From VXYL01 sp963666465 (GTDB lineage Bacteria > Pseudomonadota > Gammaproteobacteria > Pseudomonadales > Azotimanducaceae), in NCBI GenBank assembly GCA_963666465.1, contig OY762824.1, positions 2,418,001 through 2,482,000 of the forward strand: a stretch of 64,000 bases of DNA. Reading direction: 5' to 3'. A program made the position numbers and the translations under genes. The notes under the pieces are model-generated. The model did not search any database and was not told the origin of the DNA. It saw only the letters and a list, made by a program, of their open reading frames with translations. Within the stretch, counting starts at the first letter, position 1. Every line of letters begins with the position of its first letter. Of this stretch, positions 17,324 through 25,353 are shown piece by piece.

Positions 17324-17735
17324 CCTTGGACGAACTCTGGGGGGCCTTTCCATCTTCGCTGGCCCGCGTCGAAGGAAATCCTCGCCCTAGGATGATAAAC
17401 CGGCCCCTGGCGATGGGCCCTAGCCAAAGGGCCTGAAGCCCGCAGCCGCCGACGGGGATCTTGCTCGCCGCGAGCCCGCCCTCGCTCAGCGAGGCCCCGC
17501 GACTTCAAGCCGGACAAGCACGCGGACTTGGTTCAACACGAAATCAGGCGCGAGCGAACTAGCGCCCCAACAGTCTGGAGTGGGAGTTCCGCGTGTGGCG
17601 ACCGGTGCTGGGCCGTCACCGAGCCCAGCGCCACTCCGAGTGAGTGGCCGGCATGTTCGCGAACAGGGAAGCCCGGCTAGATGACGTGTCCTGGCTTTAC
17701 CGAGACGAGGGCTTCAGGTCCGTGGATAACGAGGT
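17324..17735. other. Intergenic stretch without a recognisable gene
   Basis: Between the IS1634 right end and the next FVC motif I see no credible coding region. A GGGCCC...GGGCC palindrome lies near 17420 without a T-run. It may be the remainder of the element the IS interrupted. Confidence 0.5.
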
Positions 17736-17759
17736 CCCGACACACAAACATTTCGTCCC
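17736..17759 (-). repeat. FVC motif copy
   Basis: Full core with ATG on the minus strand; the following stem is not conserved (TTCGTCCCACTTGCGCG). It lies about 80 bp beyond the 3' end of the HEPN gene and has no gene downstream in its own direction except the IS. Confidence 0.7.
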
Positions 17760-17838
17760 ACTTGCGCGGGGGGTGAGCTCGCACGCGAGCAAGCCCTGTC
17801 CCTCGTGGGCACTCCACACGCGGACTGGGCGGGGTCGG

Positions 17839-18198
17839 CTATAGCGAGTCCGCTTCGGCCAAGATGCGGCGGCAGTCCTCGACGACGGTCCTCCCCAGTT
17901 GGCGCGAAAACGACTCGTCGATGTCGTAGTCAGCCTGCGCACGGCGCATTCTGCATAAGTCCAGCATACGGCCGATCTGCCGGATAGGAGCATTGGCTCC
18001 CCCCTCGAATGCTCTTGCGAGCGCCAGGTGCTGGGAGCCACCCTCCGGGATGGACATCCGTTCATCCCGTGCTGTGCACCGGCACCGATGGTAGGCGGCG
18101 TAGTAGGCCCGGCTTGCGGCATTTCGCCAGTCGACCTCCAAGTTGCCGCGTTCCAGTTCGATCGCTGCTTCGAGCAACTCTTCAGGCGTTACCGCCAT
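17839..18198 (-). CDS. HEPN-domain protein (119 aa)
   Basis: An all-alpha HEPN protein: Arg30 in SRAYYAAYH and His37 form R-x6-H, within the RNase motif range, and the AYYAAYH context is that of small HEPN (UPF0332-like) toxins. ATG 18198 is preceded by GGGGG at 6-9 bp on the minus strand; a TTG 24 bp further out is less likely. The start lies inside the end of the upstream TPR-like gene (17-bp overlap), so the two are coupled. Probably the RNA-cleaving member of a two-gene module, by family knowledge. Confidence 0.65.
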   Translation of the reverse strand: MAVTPEELLEAAIELERGNLEVDWRNAASRAYYAAYHRCRCTARDERMSIPEGGSQHLALARAFEGGANAPIRQIGRMLDLCRMRRAQADYDIDESFSRQLGRTVVEDCRRILAEADSL

Positions 18199-18946
18199 CC
18201 ACAACCCCCACGAATCCACCAACCATCAGCCGCCCTGGATCGGCAGACAGGTCGGCCCGTTCGACCACGGCTCCGGCCAGGCGCCAGTTCATCGACGACG
18301 CAATAGCCGGAGTGCATCGCACACCTCGGTCGCAAAGGAACGTGTCGTCGCGGAACCCGATGCCGGCCGACAGGGTGCGCACTCCTTCCTCTCGTTGGAT
18401 TGCCGTCATCTGTTCGATCAGCTTCTGGACACCCGCTTCGCTCATCGGTCCAGCCGCGACCGCCGCTGACAGTCTGCGTGTGACGTTGCCCATTCTGTGG
18501 GGATGATCGGGCAGGAGCTTGTCATGCCGCCTGCAAACTTCCACCGCTTCTTCGATGCACCCGGACATGAGTGCCGCTTGGACGGTTTGCCTAAGCAGTG
18601 CCGGGTCGTTGGGATGGACGCGCAGTCCCTGACGCGCAACATTCAACGCTGCTTGGTTTTCGTCCAACAGCGTAAGCGAGGTTGTGTAATTGACCCAGAT
18701 CGCCACCTCGGAGCCTAGATCGAGGGCAATGCGATAGTGATCCCGCGTGGCGGCTAGATCGCCGCGCACTGCGCCAATTGTCCCCAGCAAGAGGTGCGCC
18801 CACGGCGCATCGGAGGGCATCAGTTGGCGTGCCTCTGCGGCGATTCGTCGCAGGGCGAGCTCGTCAAGCACGGCCGATCGCGCGGTCGTTTCGACTTGCG
18901 TCAGAAGCTCGTTCGCTTTGGGGGCTGCCGCCGCGCCAAGGGCCAT
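18182..18946 (-). CDS. TPR-like helical repeat protein, partner of HEPN
   Basis: A 254-residue protein with tetratricopeptide-like spacing, for example APWAHLLLGTIGAVRGDLAATRDHYRIAL and ENQAALNVARQGLRVHPNDP, suggesting a protein-binding alpha solenoid at about 45-160. ATG 18946 is chosen because sequence upstream belongs to the repeat region containing an FVC motif 86 bp away. It overlaps the HEPN gene by 17 bp, implying cotranslation, so it may be the neutraliser or sensor for the HEPN protein. No known family name comes to mind. Confidence 0.6.
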   Translation of the reverse strand: MALGAAAAPKANELLTQVETTARSAVLDELALRRIAAEARQLMPSDAPWAHLLLGTIGAVRGDLAATRDHYRIALDLGSEVAIWVNYTTSLTLLDENQAALNVARQGLRVHPNDPALLRQTVQAALMSGCIEEAVEVCRRHDKLLPDHPHRMGNVTRRLSAAVAAGPMSEAGVQKLIEQMTAIQREEGVRTLSAGIGFRDDTFLCDRGVRCTPAIASSMNWRLAGAVVERADLSADPGRLMVGGFVGVVDGGNA

Positions 18947-19029
18947 CGACCACCTTCGGTCGCCAACGCGTGAGGACTGCAAGCGTAGCACGCCGGTGGT
19001 CCAAGTTGGGCACACGCCCTTCGTAGTCC

Positions 19030-19437
19030 CTCCCGACACACAAACATTTCGTCCCGCGCACGAAGGGGCTGATCTCGCACATCGGTGCGCACCCCACATC
19101 ATCGGCGACGTAGGAGAAGCCCGCCGCGAAACATTTCGTCGTGCGCCGGCGGCTTGGTAAGCCCCTCAGTCCGACTCGACGGAACTGGATCGTCAGCTCA
19201 CCGGCGGTGTGGGGTGCGCTGTTGCCGAGTGTCGGTGGGTGGCTGGCAGCCATAGATGCCAGATTGAGACCGGCCCGGGGTTGTGGGACTGCGACTTGGG
19301 GTAGGCGAAGGATCGCCCGTGTCGGCTGCGGGCAAGGTCGGGTGGGGTGGCCGGGCCAACTTGCACCGGGAACTCTTCCACCTTGTAAGGGTCGGGCTTC
19401 GACCCGTGGGCTTTCGACAGGGCGGTGGTCAGCAGAG
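19030..19437. repeat. Direct repeat copy 2 of about 410 bp
   Basis: Counterpart of 14626-15041. It contains the intergenic FVC module plus the 3' end of the PD-(D/E)XK nuclease gene, so the repeat is part coding, part regulatory. Confidence 0.75.
19032..19090 (-). repeat. FVC motif with two stem-loops, 5' of TPR/HEPN genes
   Basis: Core, then TTCGT-CCCGCGC-ACGAA, then CGCAC-ATCG-GTGCG. It lies 86 bp upstream of the TPR-like start, pointing with transcription. Its minus-strand ATG opens a 47-codon frame overlapping that start out of frame. Confidence 0.8.
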
Positions 19438-19948
19438 GGCTGATTGTCGAGCCGTCCCGGACGTAGGCAAGCATGAAGGCCTCCCGTCTGGCCCAGGCGT
19501 ACTCGCCGTCGAGGAAGCGGCGAAGCCCATTGTCGCAATAGCGCTTGAGTGTCTGTCCTGCGGCGGCGTTGAGGATCTTTGCCTCGGCGACCAAGGGGAA
19601 GCGCCGGTCATCCGAGAGGACGATGGAGAGGTCCGGCCGCCTTTCGATGTGCGAACCGTCGAAGCTGATGCTCTCCGTTCCCCGTCCGACCGATACGACA
19701 AGCTGGCGCCAAATCGCATCTTGGTTGATCAATCCATTCAGCCGCGCCTGCAGCAATGCGGTGACTGCGGGTTCTTCGCCTATCGCCACCTCGCTTGGGT
19801 GGTCTCGCCGGATTTGATCGAACGCCCTCTGCAACACTTCGGCGATGGCCAGAAGGTGTTCATCTTGCATCGCGGGCAACGGCAGAATCGCGCCACGAGT
19901 AAGCTCCGCGACCTGTTCGGGTCGAGGTCGCACAGCTCGACCTCTCAC
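19193..19948 (-). CDS. PD-(D/E)XK nuclease paired with methyltransferase
   Basis: A 251-residue protein with Asp106 in RRPDLSIVL and Glu122-x-Lys124 in PLVAEAKIL, the spacing and context of a PD-(D/E)XK endonuclease. A following YCDNGLRRFLDGEYAWARREAFMLAYV segment completes the fold. Its start overlaps the stop of the upstream methyltransferase by 4 bp (ATGA), indicating coupled translation. Together they look like a restriction-modification pair with a stand-alone nuclease. The last 80 residues are duplicated as a fragment at 14795-15041. Nuclease activity is inferred from motifs. Confidence 0.7.
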   Translation of the reverse strand: MRGRAVRPRPEQVAELTRGAILPLPAMQDEHLLAIAEVLQRAFDQIRRDHPSEVAIGEEPAVTALLQARLNGLINQDAIWRQLVVSVGRGTESISFDGSHIERRPDLSIVLSDDRRFPLVAEAKILNAAAGQTLKRYCDNGLRRFLDGEYAWARREAFMLAYVRDGSTISPLLTTALSKAHGSKPDPYKVEEFPVQVGPATPPDLARSRHGRSFAYPKSQSHNPGPVSIWHLWLPATHRHSATAHPTPPVS

Positions 19949-22935
19949 GCGGTGTCATGCCCCTTTAGCGTGCCGATATGCGACCAGGCGATGCGCTGCG
20001 CGAGAAGGCGCGCCTGTGTCGTGCTCCAATACCGGCGTTGTGCCAGACGTCCGACAAGGAGTTGGTTGGGGTCGTTCTCAAGGATGATCTCGGACGCGGC
20101 TGTGGCATCGGCGGCGCTGATGAGTCCCGCCCAATCGGTCGTCGCGGGTATTGGCACTGGACCGCGGCGTGCTGCGCGCACGGAGATGGCGTGCCATGGC
20201 GACGTTTCCATGGGAGGAAGCTGTTCTACGGCGAGCGTTGACCCGAAGCGCTTGCTCCAGGGTGCGAGTTCTTCTTCGAGCACTCGACAGAATCGCGCTT
20301 TGTCTGCGTCGGTAGGCACGGCTTGCGCATTCCGCTTGTTCGCCGCGAACGGCAGGTTGAATTCTAACGTGTCGGAGATGGTTTGCAGGTCGCGTTCGCT
20401 TAGGCCGTAGAGGTCTGCGACCCACTCGTCCACATCGTCCCAGGCTACGTCGCCTGACGTCAGTCCTTCTGTCAACGTTGCGACCTCGACATGGTGCGAT
20501 GGATTGAGCGTGTCGAAGTCCAGAATGGGGATTCGATCCAGCGTCACTTTCTCGACCACGTCCCTTTCGACACCGAACTTGCCGCTGGTGACCAAGGCGA
20601 ACCAAACTATGATCCTGCTTCCGAGGACTAGGCCAAGGTATCGAGCGAGCAAGCCTGCATTCGCGTGCCGCTGGGTGCTGTAACCGTGGTAGCTTTGGCT
20701 GTAAACGACGTTTTGGTCCGAGACTCCGACGCGGACTCGACCAGTCCGCGCGGATGCTGATTCGTGAATCACCAGCAACGGTCCGGAGAATATGTCGGCC
20801 GAGCGTTTGCGATGGACGCGATCCAGCGTGAAGCGGCTCAATGCTTGTCTATCTATGTACAAACCCGAGAAGGATTCAGGCGTAATCTCCGGCAGCCCTT
20901 GTAGTTCGCTCGCGTCGTCCCCGCGAGACCCGTCCGCTTGCATCCGGCTAGTTGCCCTGAGCTTCTGATAGCCGTTGCCGCTGCCTCGCATCCGCCCACG
21001 CCTAACGCAGAGCCTCTCGCGCCAAAACTCCTCGAGCGTTGGGAGCCCTTGCGCCCGGATCCGCTCCACGATCCCGAGGTCGACCTTCGAACCACGGAAG
21101 AGGATTTTGAGGGTATCCGGTGTCTCGCAAAGCTGCCTTGATGCCACCACTTCGGCGCTGATCGCGTCTATGCGCATGTTGCCCGCGCCATTCAAGGAGC
21201 CCTCAAGCCGGGGACTCACGAATCGGAATCCCGCCTCGACACCCGGCGTTCTGTTGGTGGCGAACAGGATGCAGAACGGTGCCGAAATCTGTGGCCAGAC
21301 CTGCGTCCGTCGCAACTCCGCGCCGTTGATGACAGAGGTGACATCCAGGGCCTCGAACAGGGCTTGGCGAGCGTCCGGCATTCCGTCGCCTTGCTGAAAG
21401 AGCAGGCGGGCATGCAGTGCGAAAGCGATCTGGCCGCTTGGTTTTGCCCACTCCATCGCGCGCCACACGAAGGGCAGGTCGAGTCCCTCGTTTGGCAACC
21501 GCGGTGGGGAGTCGATCCCCCGCTGGGCTGCGATGTGGGCAACCTTTTCCCGGACATGCTCCCATCCCGGCAGCTTCGTGCTGCTGGCCCAAGGTGGGTT
21601 GCCGATTACGAGGTCGTATCGGTTTGCGTGCTTTGCGCCGACAGCGGGGCCGAGACTCCCGAGTTCCTTCCCCTTCGCTTCGCCCGGTTCCGTGACGCGG
21701 TGCAGCACCGTATCGCGCAGGTCGTCGAACGCTAGCTTGTCCACCGGCCTCGGCTCGGGATCGAGTTCGATCGACAGGAGATACAACCCCAGTGCGGCAA
21801 ACCGCAGGGCGCCCTCGTTGATATCGAAGCCAACGAGTTGCTCATAGAGGATTTGCCGTAGGGTGTCGGTGTCCGGTCGGCTGCCGTCAGATCGCCAATG
21901 CTCGGCAACCAGTTCCCGGAATGCCGTCAGCAGGAACATGCCGGCGCCGGCGGCAGGATCCAGGATTTTGGCCGTCTTGGCATTGCCTTGTCGCTGCAAT
22001 GCTCGGAAAGACGCTTGCACCATCAACTCGGCGATGGGCCGCGGCGTGAAATAGCCCCCTTCGCGCCGCTGCTTGCGGCGGGCATGGTCTCGCATGTAGA
22101 GCTCGTAGGCTTGACTTAGCACGCCCACGGGGATGTGGGCGAAGTCGAGGTTGTCCCACTTCTCCTGCCAACCGAGAGAGAGCTGGCCGCCGTCCAGCGC
22201 CCGTCTGAGTACATGGCCCAGAACGCGGAGCCCGCTTGGGGGCAGTCGGTCGAATGTCCCCTTCGACAAGGGCAGCAAGTCGCCGTTGAACGTCGCGTCA
22301 AGCCAATCGGAGGTGGCTTGCGCCAGACGCGGCGTGTCGAACAGGTGCGCTGACGTGCTCGGTCCTGACATGCCCTCCGGCAGCAGGTCGCGATCCGCTA
22401 GGAAGCGGGTGAAGAGGGCACGGCCAACCAGTGAGATTGCGTCCTCATCAGAGATTTCCAGCTTTCTCAGCTCTTTCATCGATCCCGTCAGCAGCCTCAG
22501 CACCACGCTGGATATCCATTTGCGCTGGGCGATGGCCTGCCCGGGCCGCAGGTTGGCTAGCTGCGAGAAGGCCGCGCCCTTGACGGGTCCGTTCGGCAAA
22601 TCGACTCTGGCCTGTCGTAGCAGCCTCCCGTCGAGCGCAATGCGGAAAACCCGCAAGCTGCCCGGAGCCACCACACCGAGATACGGCGCGTCGCCACGCA
22701 TGGCAAGCAAACGGCGGATTTGCTGCAGTTTGGCGTCGTCCACTGAGTCCGCGTCGATCAGGAACGCCAACGGGGCGCCCTGCCACTCGTACACCGCATC
22801 CACGGTGCGACACGCCGCGTCGCCGTTGCGGCGAGCGGTCTGTAGCGTTGCGTACGGCAGGAGCTCGGGGCCGTCTTGTTCGAAGAAATACAGGGTTTCA
22901 GGATCCGCTCCGAACCCTTGGACCGTAGCCGCCAT
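19945..22935 (-). CDS. N6-adenine DNA methyltransferase, PglX/type IIG-like
   Basis: A 996-residue protein. GGYFTPRPIAELMVQ introduces the core; SAM motif ILDPAAGAGMFLL is at about 320-332 and NPPW in LVIGNPPWASS at about 443-446. The N-terminal 270 residues may sense or bind DNA, and the C-terminal half with SRIIVWFALVTSGKFG resembles the target-recognition region of type IIG enzymes. I chose ATG 22935 with GGAGG close upstream; a GTG inside the FVC motif near 23064 is in frame without stops and would add about 43 residues. It forms an operon with the PD-(D/E)XK nuclease. Self-marking in restriction or BREX-like defence is the likely role. Confidence 0.85.
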   Translation of the reverse strand: MAATVQGFGADPETLYFFEQDGPELLPYATLQTARRNGDAACRTVDAVYEWQGAPLAFLIDADSVDDAKLQQIRRLLAMRGDAPYLGVVAPGSLRVFRIALDGRLLRQARVDLPNGPVKGAAFSQLANLRPGQAIAQRKWISSVVLRLLTGSMKELRKLEISDEDAISLVGRALFTRFLADRDLLPEGMSGPSTSAHLFDTPRLAQATSDWLDATFNGDLLPLSKGTFDRLPPSGLRVLGHVLRRALDGGQLSLGWQEKWDNLDFAHIPVGVLSQAYELYMRDHARRKQRREGGYFTPRPIAELMVQASFRALQRQGNAKTAKILDPAAGAGMFLLTAFRELVAEHWRSDGSRPDTDTLRQILYEQLVGFDINEGALRFAALGLYLLSIELDPEPRPVDKLAFDDLRDTVLHRVTEPGEAKGKELGSLGPAVGAKHANRYDLVIGNPPWASSTKLPGWEHVREKVAHIAAQRGIDSPPRLPNEGLDLPFVWRAMEWAKPSGQIAFALHARLLFQQGDGMPDARQALFEALDVTSVINGAELRRTQVWPQISAPFCILFATNRTPGVEAGFRFVSPRLEGSLNGAGNMRIDAISAEVVASRQLCETPDTLKILFRGSKVDLGIVERIRAQGLPTLEEFWRERLCVRRGRMRGSGNGYQKLRATSRMQADGSRGDDASELQGLPEITPESFSGLYIDRQALSRFTLDRVHRKRSADIFSGPLLVIHESASARTGRVRVGVSDQNVVYSQSYHGYSTQRHANAGLLARYLGLVLGSRIIVWFALVTSGKFGVERDVVEKVTLDRIPILDFDTLNPSHHVEVATLTEGLTSGDVAWDDVDEWVADLYGLSERDLQTISDTLEFNLPFAANKRNAQAVPTDADKARFCRVLEEELAPWSKRFGSTLAVEQLPPMETSPWHAISVRAARRGPVPIPATTDWAGLISAADATAASEIILENDPNQLLVGRLAQRRYWSTTQARLLAQRIAWSHIGTLKGHDTA

Positions 22936-23041
22936 GTCCTCCGAGCGCACGTCTGATCCAGCCCGTCCCTGCTCTTCATTGCCACCGAAGCTGCTCGGCG
23001 GACTCGCCCAAGTCGCCCTGTGTCGGACTATAGCGCAGCTA

Positions 23042-23469
23042 TGCCAAACCTCCCGACACACAAACACTTCGTCCCGCGCACGAAGGGTGATCTCCCACAC
23101 CGGTGCATGCCATGCAGACGTTTCGTCTCCACGTCTTGCACGTTAGGTCAGCCGCGGATAGGCCGCTGGCGCTTGCCCTCGCGCGTTTCGGCCCACTCCA
23201 ACATGGCATTGCCGACCTCGCTCCAAGCTAGGTCTGCCCGCGACGTTGGCATGCTCCCCTGCGGGAGGGCGTGTCTTGGCCTTTCACGGTGCCCACAATG
23301 ACGCACAGACCCCCTCGTGCCACACTCTCACGGCTACGGGCGGCTTCGTTCGTCCTAGTCGAGCGTTGAGTGGATTTCAGTGGCCGCGATGGGCCGCCCC
23401 TCCTAGTTGTCCTGTGCTACGCTCGCAACACCGTTCGCGTGGCTGGCTGAACGCATGGATCGTCCTCAA
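23042..23469. repeat. Direct repeat copy 1 (428 bp), empty MITE site
   Basis: Matches 28892-29488 at over 90%, apart from a 160-bp insertion in the other copy. It runs from the FVC motif to the first codons of a hicB-like gene (AACGCATGGATCGTCCTCAA), where homology stops abruptly. CTAG at 23228-23231 is the unoccupied target of the MITE at 29082. The region itself is non-coding. Confidence 0.85.
23052..23110 (-). repeat. FVC motif with stem-loops, 5' of methyltransferase-nuclease operon
   Basis: The core carries GTG in place of ATG (CACTTCGTCC on the + strand) and a 6-bp stem CTTCGT-CCCGCGC-ACGAAG. The GTG is in frame with the methyltransferase. Confidence 0.8.
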
Positions 23470-23509
23470 CTGCGGTGCCGCCAACCGCGCGACGACACAG
23501 GACGCCACG

Positions 23510-24013
23510 TTGCCGCCGCCCGACCGCCGCCGCTCGCGTCGCCGTCGCTCCCACAACGAGAAGCGGCGTCTTATCCCCGAGCCAGGCGACGACCTCATCG
23601 GGCGGTTGCTGGCAGCCGTCCGATACGAGGGCAGTCCCAAGCACAAGCGGCGCCCCCATTTGTTCGGTCTCGATCCTTTCAATGGCACGAGGGACGACGC
23701 CACCCCTTGCGACGACGCCGACTTTGGGCCCGAGCAAGTCGCTGACATTCCGGTCTTGATCCGACGAGGCATCCGCTCCGGCCTGATCGGCCACACGGGG
23801 CGTCTCCTTTGGACCGTGGCCGACGATGGATGGATCTTCGAGGCTCGCGAAACGAACCGCGAGACCGCCGAGTTCCACGGCTATCCTGTGCTTCCCGAAG
23901 AGTCCGTCGCACGCCTCGTGTTCGACCGCTTCGCGCATTGGGCGGATGATGGGGGCACGCCCGCCGACCGTGCTGCGGCCGATGCATGTCGACTCCGGTA
24001 CGGGTTCCCGTGA
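23510..24013 (+). CDS. Conserved protein of unknown function, partner of ImmA-like protein
   Basis: About 167 residues. The core YEGSPKHKRRP...ATPCDDADF...RGIRSGLIG...LLWTVADDGWIFEARE...YHGYP-like ending (EFHGYPVLPEE) resembles a small family I associate with neighbours of ImmA/IrrE-like genes, without a known activity. The start is uncertain: TTG 23510 follows AGGA at fair spacing. Just upstream lies the duplicated 5' end of hicB, so the gene may have been joined to a foreign promoter. It overlaps the next gene at its 3' end. Confidence 0.6.
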   Translation: MPPPDRRRSRRRRSHNEKRRLIPEPGDDLIGRLLAAVRYEGSPKHKRRPHLFGLDPFNGTRDDATPCDDADFGPEQVADIPVLIRRGIRSGLIGHTGRLLWTVADDGWIFEARETNRETAEFHGYPVLPEESVARLVFDRFAHWADDGGTPADRAAADACRLRYGFP

Positions 24014-25311
24014 CCAACCAATTCCAGATTCTCGTTGAGCCCCGGTCGGGCGACGGCGACCCGACGGTGCGTCGATTGGCGATCCGCCTCGGCGACGCTT
24101 GGCTCACCCAACTGGTTCGCCGCCGAAGCGAGAGGCCCGATCACTTCCTCGAAGCACCTCCCCTGCCACTAGCGTTCTGGTTTCTGGACAACTGGTGGCG
24201 CATTCGTTGCGAGCCGCCGCCACCTCAGCGCGACTTTCCCGCCCATTGGCGCATGGCGCATCACTTGGCGTCTGTCGGTGCAGGCTATCCGTGGCCCAAC
24301 GTTTCGCTCTGGGGGGAGGGCTCTCGATGCGCTGTCATGGTCCATGCGGATGCGAGCAACTTCCAGCGCTCCCTCCGCTTTGTTGCGGAACCCGCGCTTG
24401 AGTACGTTGCTGCCACGACCGTGGAGAACGCGATTGACGCCTTCATCAACTGCGTGCTACAGGAAGCCGGTTCCGACTGCGACGGCCTCGATCAAGAATA
24501 CCAAGACCTGCTTGCGGAGCGCGCTGACCCGGGCGTCACTCGCTGGCGCCGGCTCGAGGCCCTCCTCGGCTTCGACCCCGACGCCGCCCCGGAAGGGTTG
24601 GTTTCTGACTTTGAAGCCATGATTGGACGATACGGCGCGCAGGGCATCGAGGAAGCCGCGCTCGCGGAGCGAGGGGCGCAGTCCAACAACGGGCTTCAGA
24701 GCACTCTCCGCGCCGCCGAGACCTCCAGAGTGATCCTCCGCATCCCACTCAGCATTGGTGACATTGAGCTCGGCCATTCCCCAGTCCACCCGCCGTGGAG
24801 ATTGGCCGTTGGCGCTGCGCGCGAACTGCGGCGGCGCCTGCGGGTGCCAGCCGGGCCGATCCGGAACCCACGTCTCAGCGAGGTTCTAGGCATCAACGTA
24901 AACCACGTCGCCAAGCAGCGCAGTTGGCCAGGCTCAATACCCTACGGACTCCGCCTGCGCGACGCGTCCGGGAACGGCAACAGACTCGCGCTCAGGTCGC
25001 GCTGGTCGCACAGCCGGCGCTTCGAGCTTTGCCGCAGCCTCGGCGATATGATCTGGTCCGGTAACGACGCCCTCGGCCCCCTCACTGCGGCCAAGTCCGC
25101 CCGCCAGAAGTTCCAGCGCGCCTTCGCGCAGGAGTTCCTATGCCCCTTCAACGACCTCCGAGCATACATTCCCAACGACGCACCGGCCGACGATGACATC
25201 CACGCGGCGGCCCGCCACTTTCACGTCTCCGAGCGCCTCATCCAAACCACTCTCGTCAACCACAACGTAATGGGCCGGGAGACCTTTGAGCAAATGGTCG
25301 AAGCGGCCTGA
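23986..25311 (+). CDS. ImmA/IrrE-like protein with degenerate zinc site
   Basis: A 441-residue protein. Its C-terminal quarter follows the ImmA/IrrE pattern, but where active members have HELGH it reads RSLGD (RRFELCRSLGDMIWS), so both His and the Glu are replaced. The conserved helix after it, KFQRAFAQEFLCPFNDLRAY, matches the ExxxANxFAAxLLMP-type segment, and a helical DIHAAARHFHVSERLIQ ending follows. The start may be ATG 23986 or GTG 24010, the latter overlapping the previous stop as GTGA. A protease-dead sensor or scaffold is a reasonable inference. Confidence 0.6.
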   Translation: MSTPVRVPVTNQFQILVEPRSGDGDPTVRRLAIRLGDAWLTQLVRRRSERPDHFLEAPPLPLAFWFLDNWWRIRCEPPPPQRDFPAHWRMAHHLASVGAGYPWPNVSLWGEGSRCAVMVHADASNFQRSLRFVAEPALEYVAATTVENAIDAFINCVLQEAGSDCDGLDQEYQDLLAERADPGVTRWRRLEALLGFDPDAAPEGLVSDFEAMIGRYGAQGIEEAALAERGAQSNNGLQSTLRAAETSRVILRIPLSIGDIELGHSPVHPPWRLAVGAARELRRRLRVPAGPIRNPRLSEVLGINVNHVAKQRSWPGSIPYGLRLRDASGNGNRLALRSRWSHSRRFELCRSLGDMIWSGNDALGPLTAAKSARQKFQRAFAQEFLCPFNDLRAYIPNDAPADDDIHAAARHFHVSERLIQTTLVNHNVMGRETFEQMVEAA

Positions 25312-25353
25312 TTGTTCTCGCGGTTCCCGGCGGAGCCCCTTCGCCCTCCGCCA

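Noticed and set aside
17380..17440. Rho-independent terminator at the GGGCCC...GGGCC palindrome
   Set aside because: No T-run follows on either strand, and no gene ends there.
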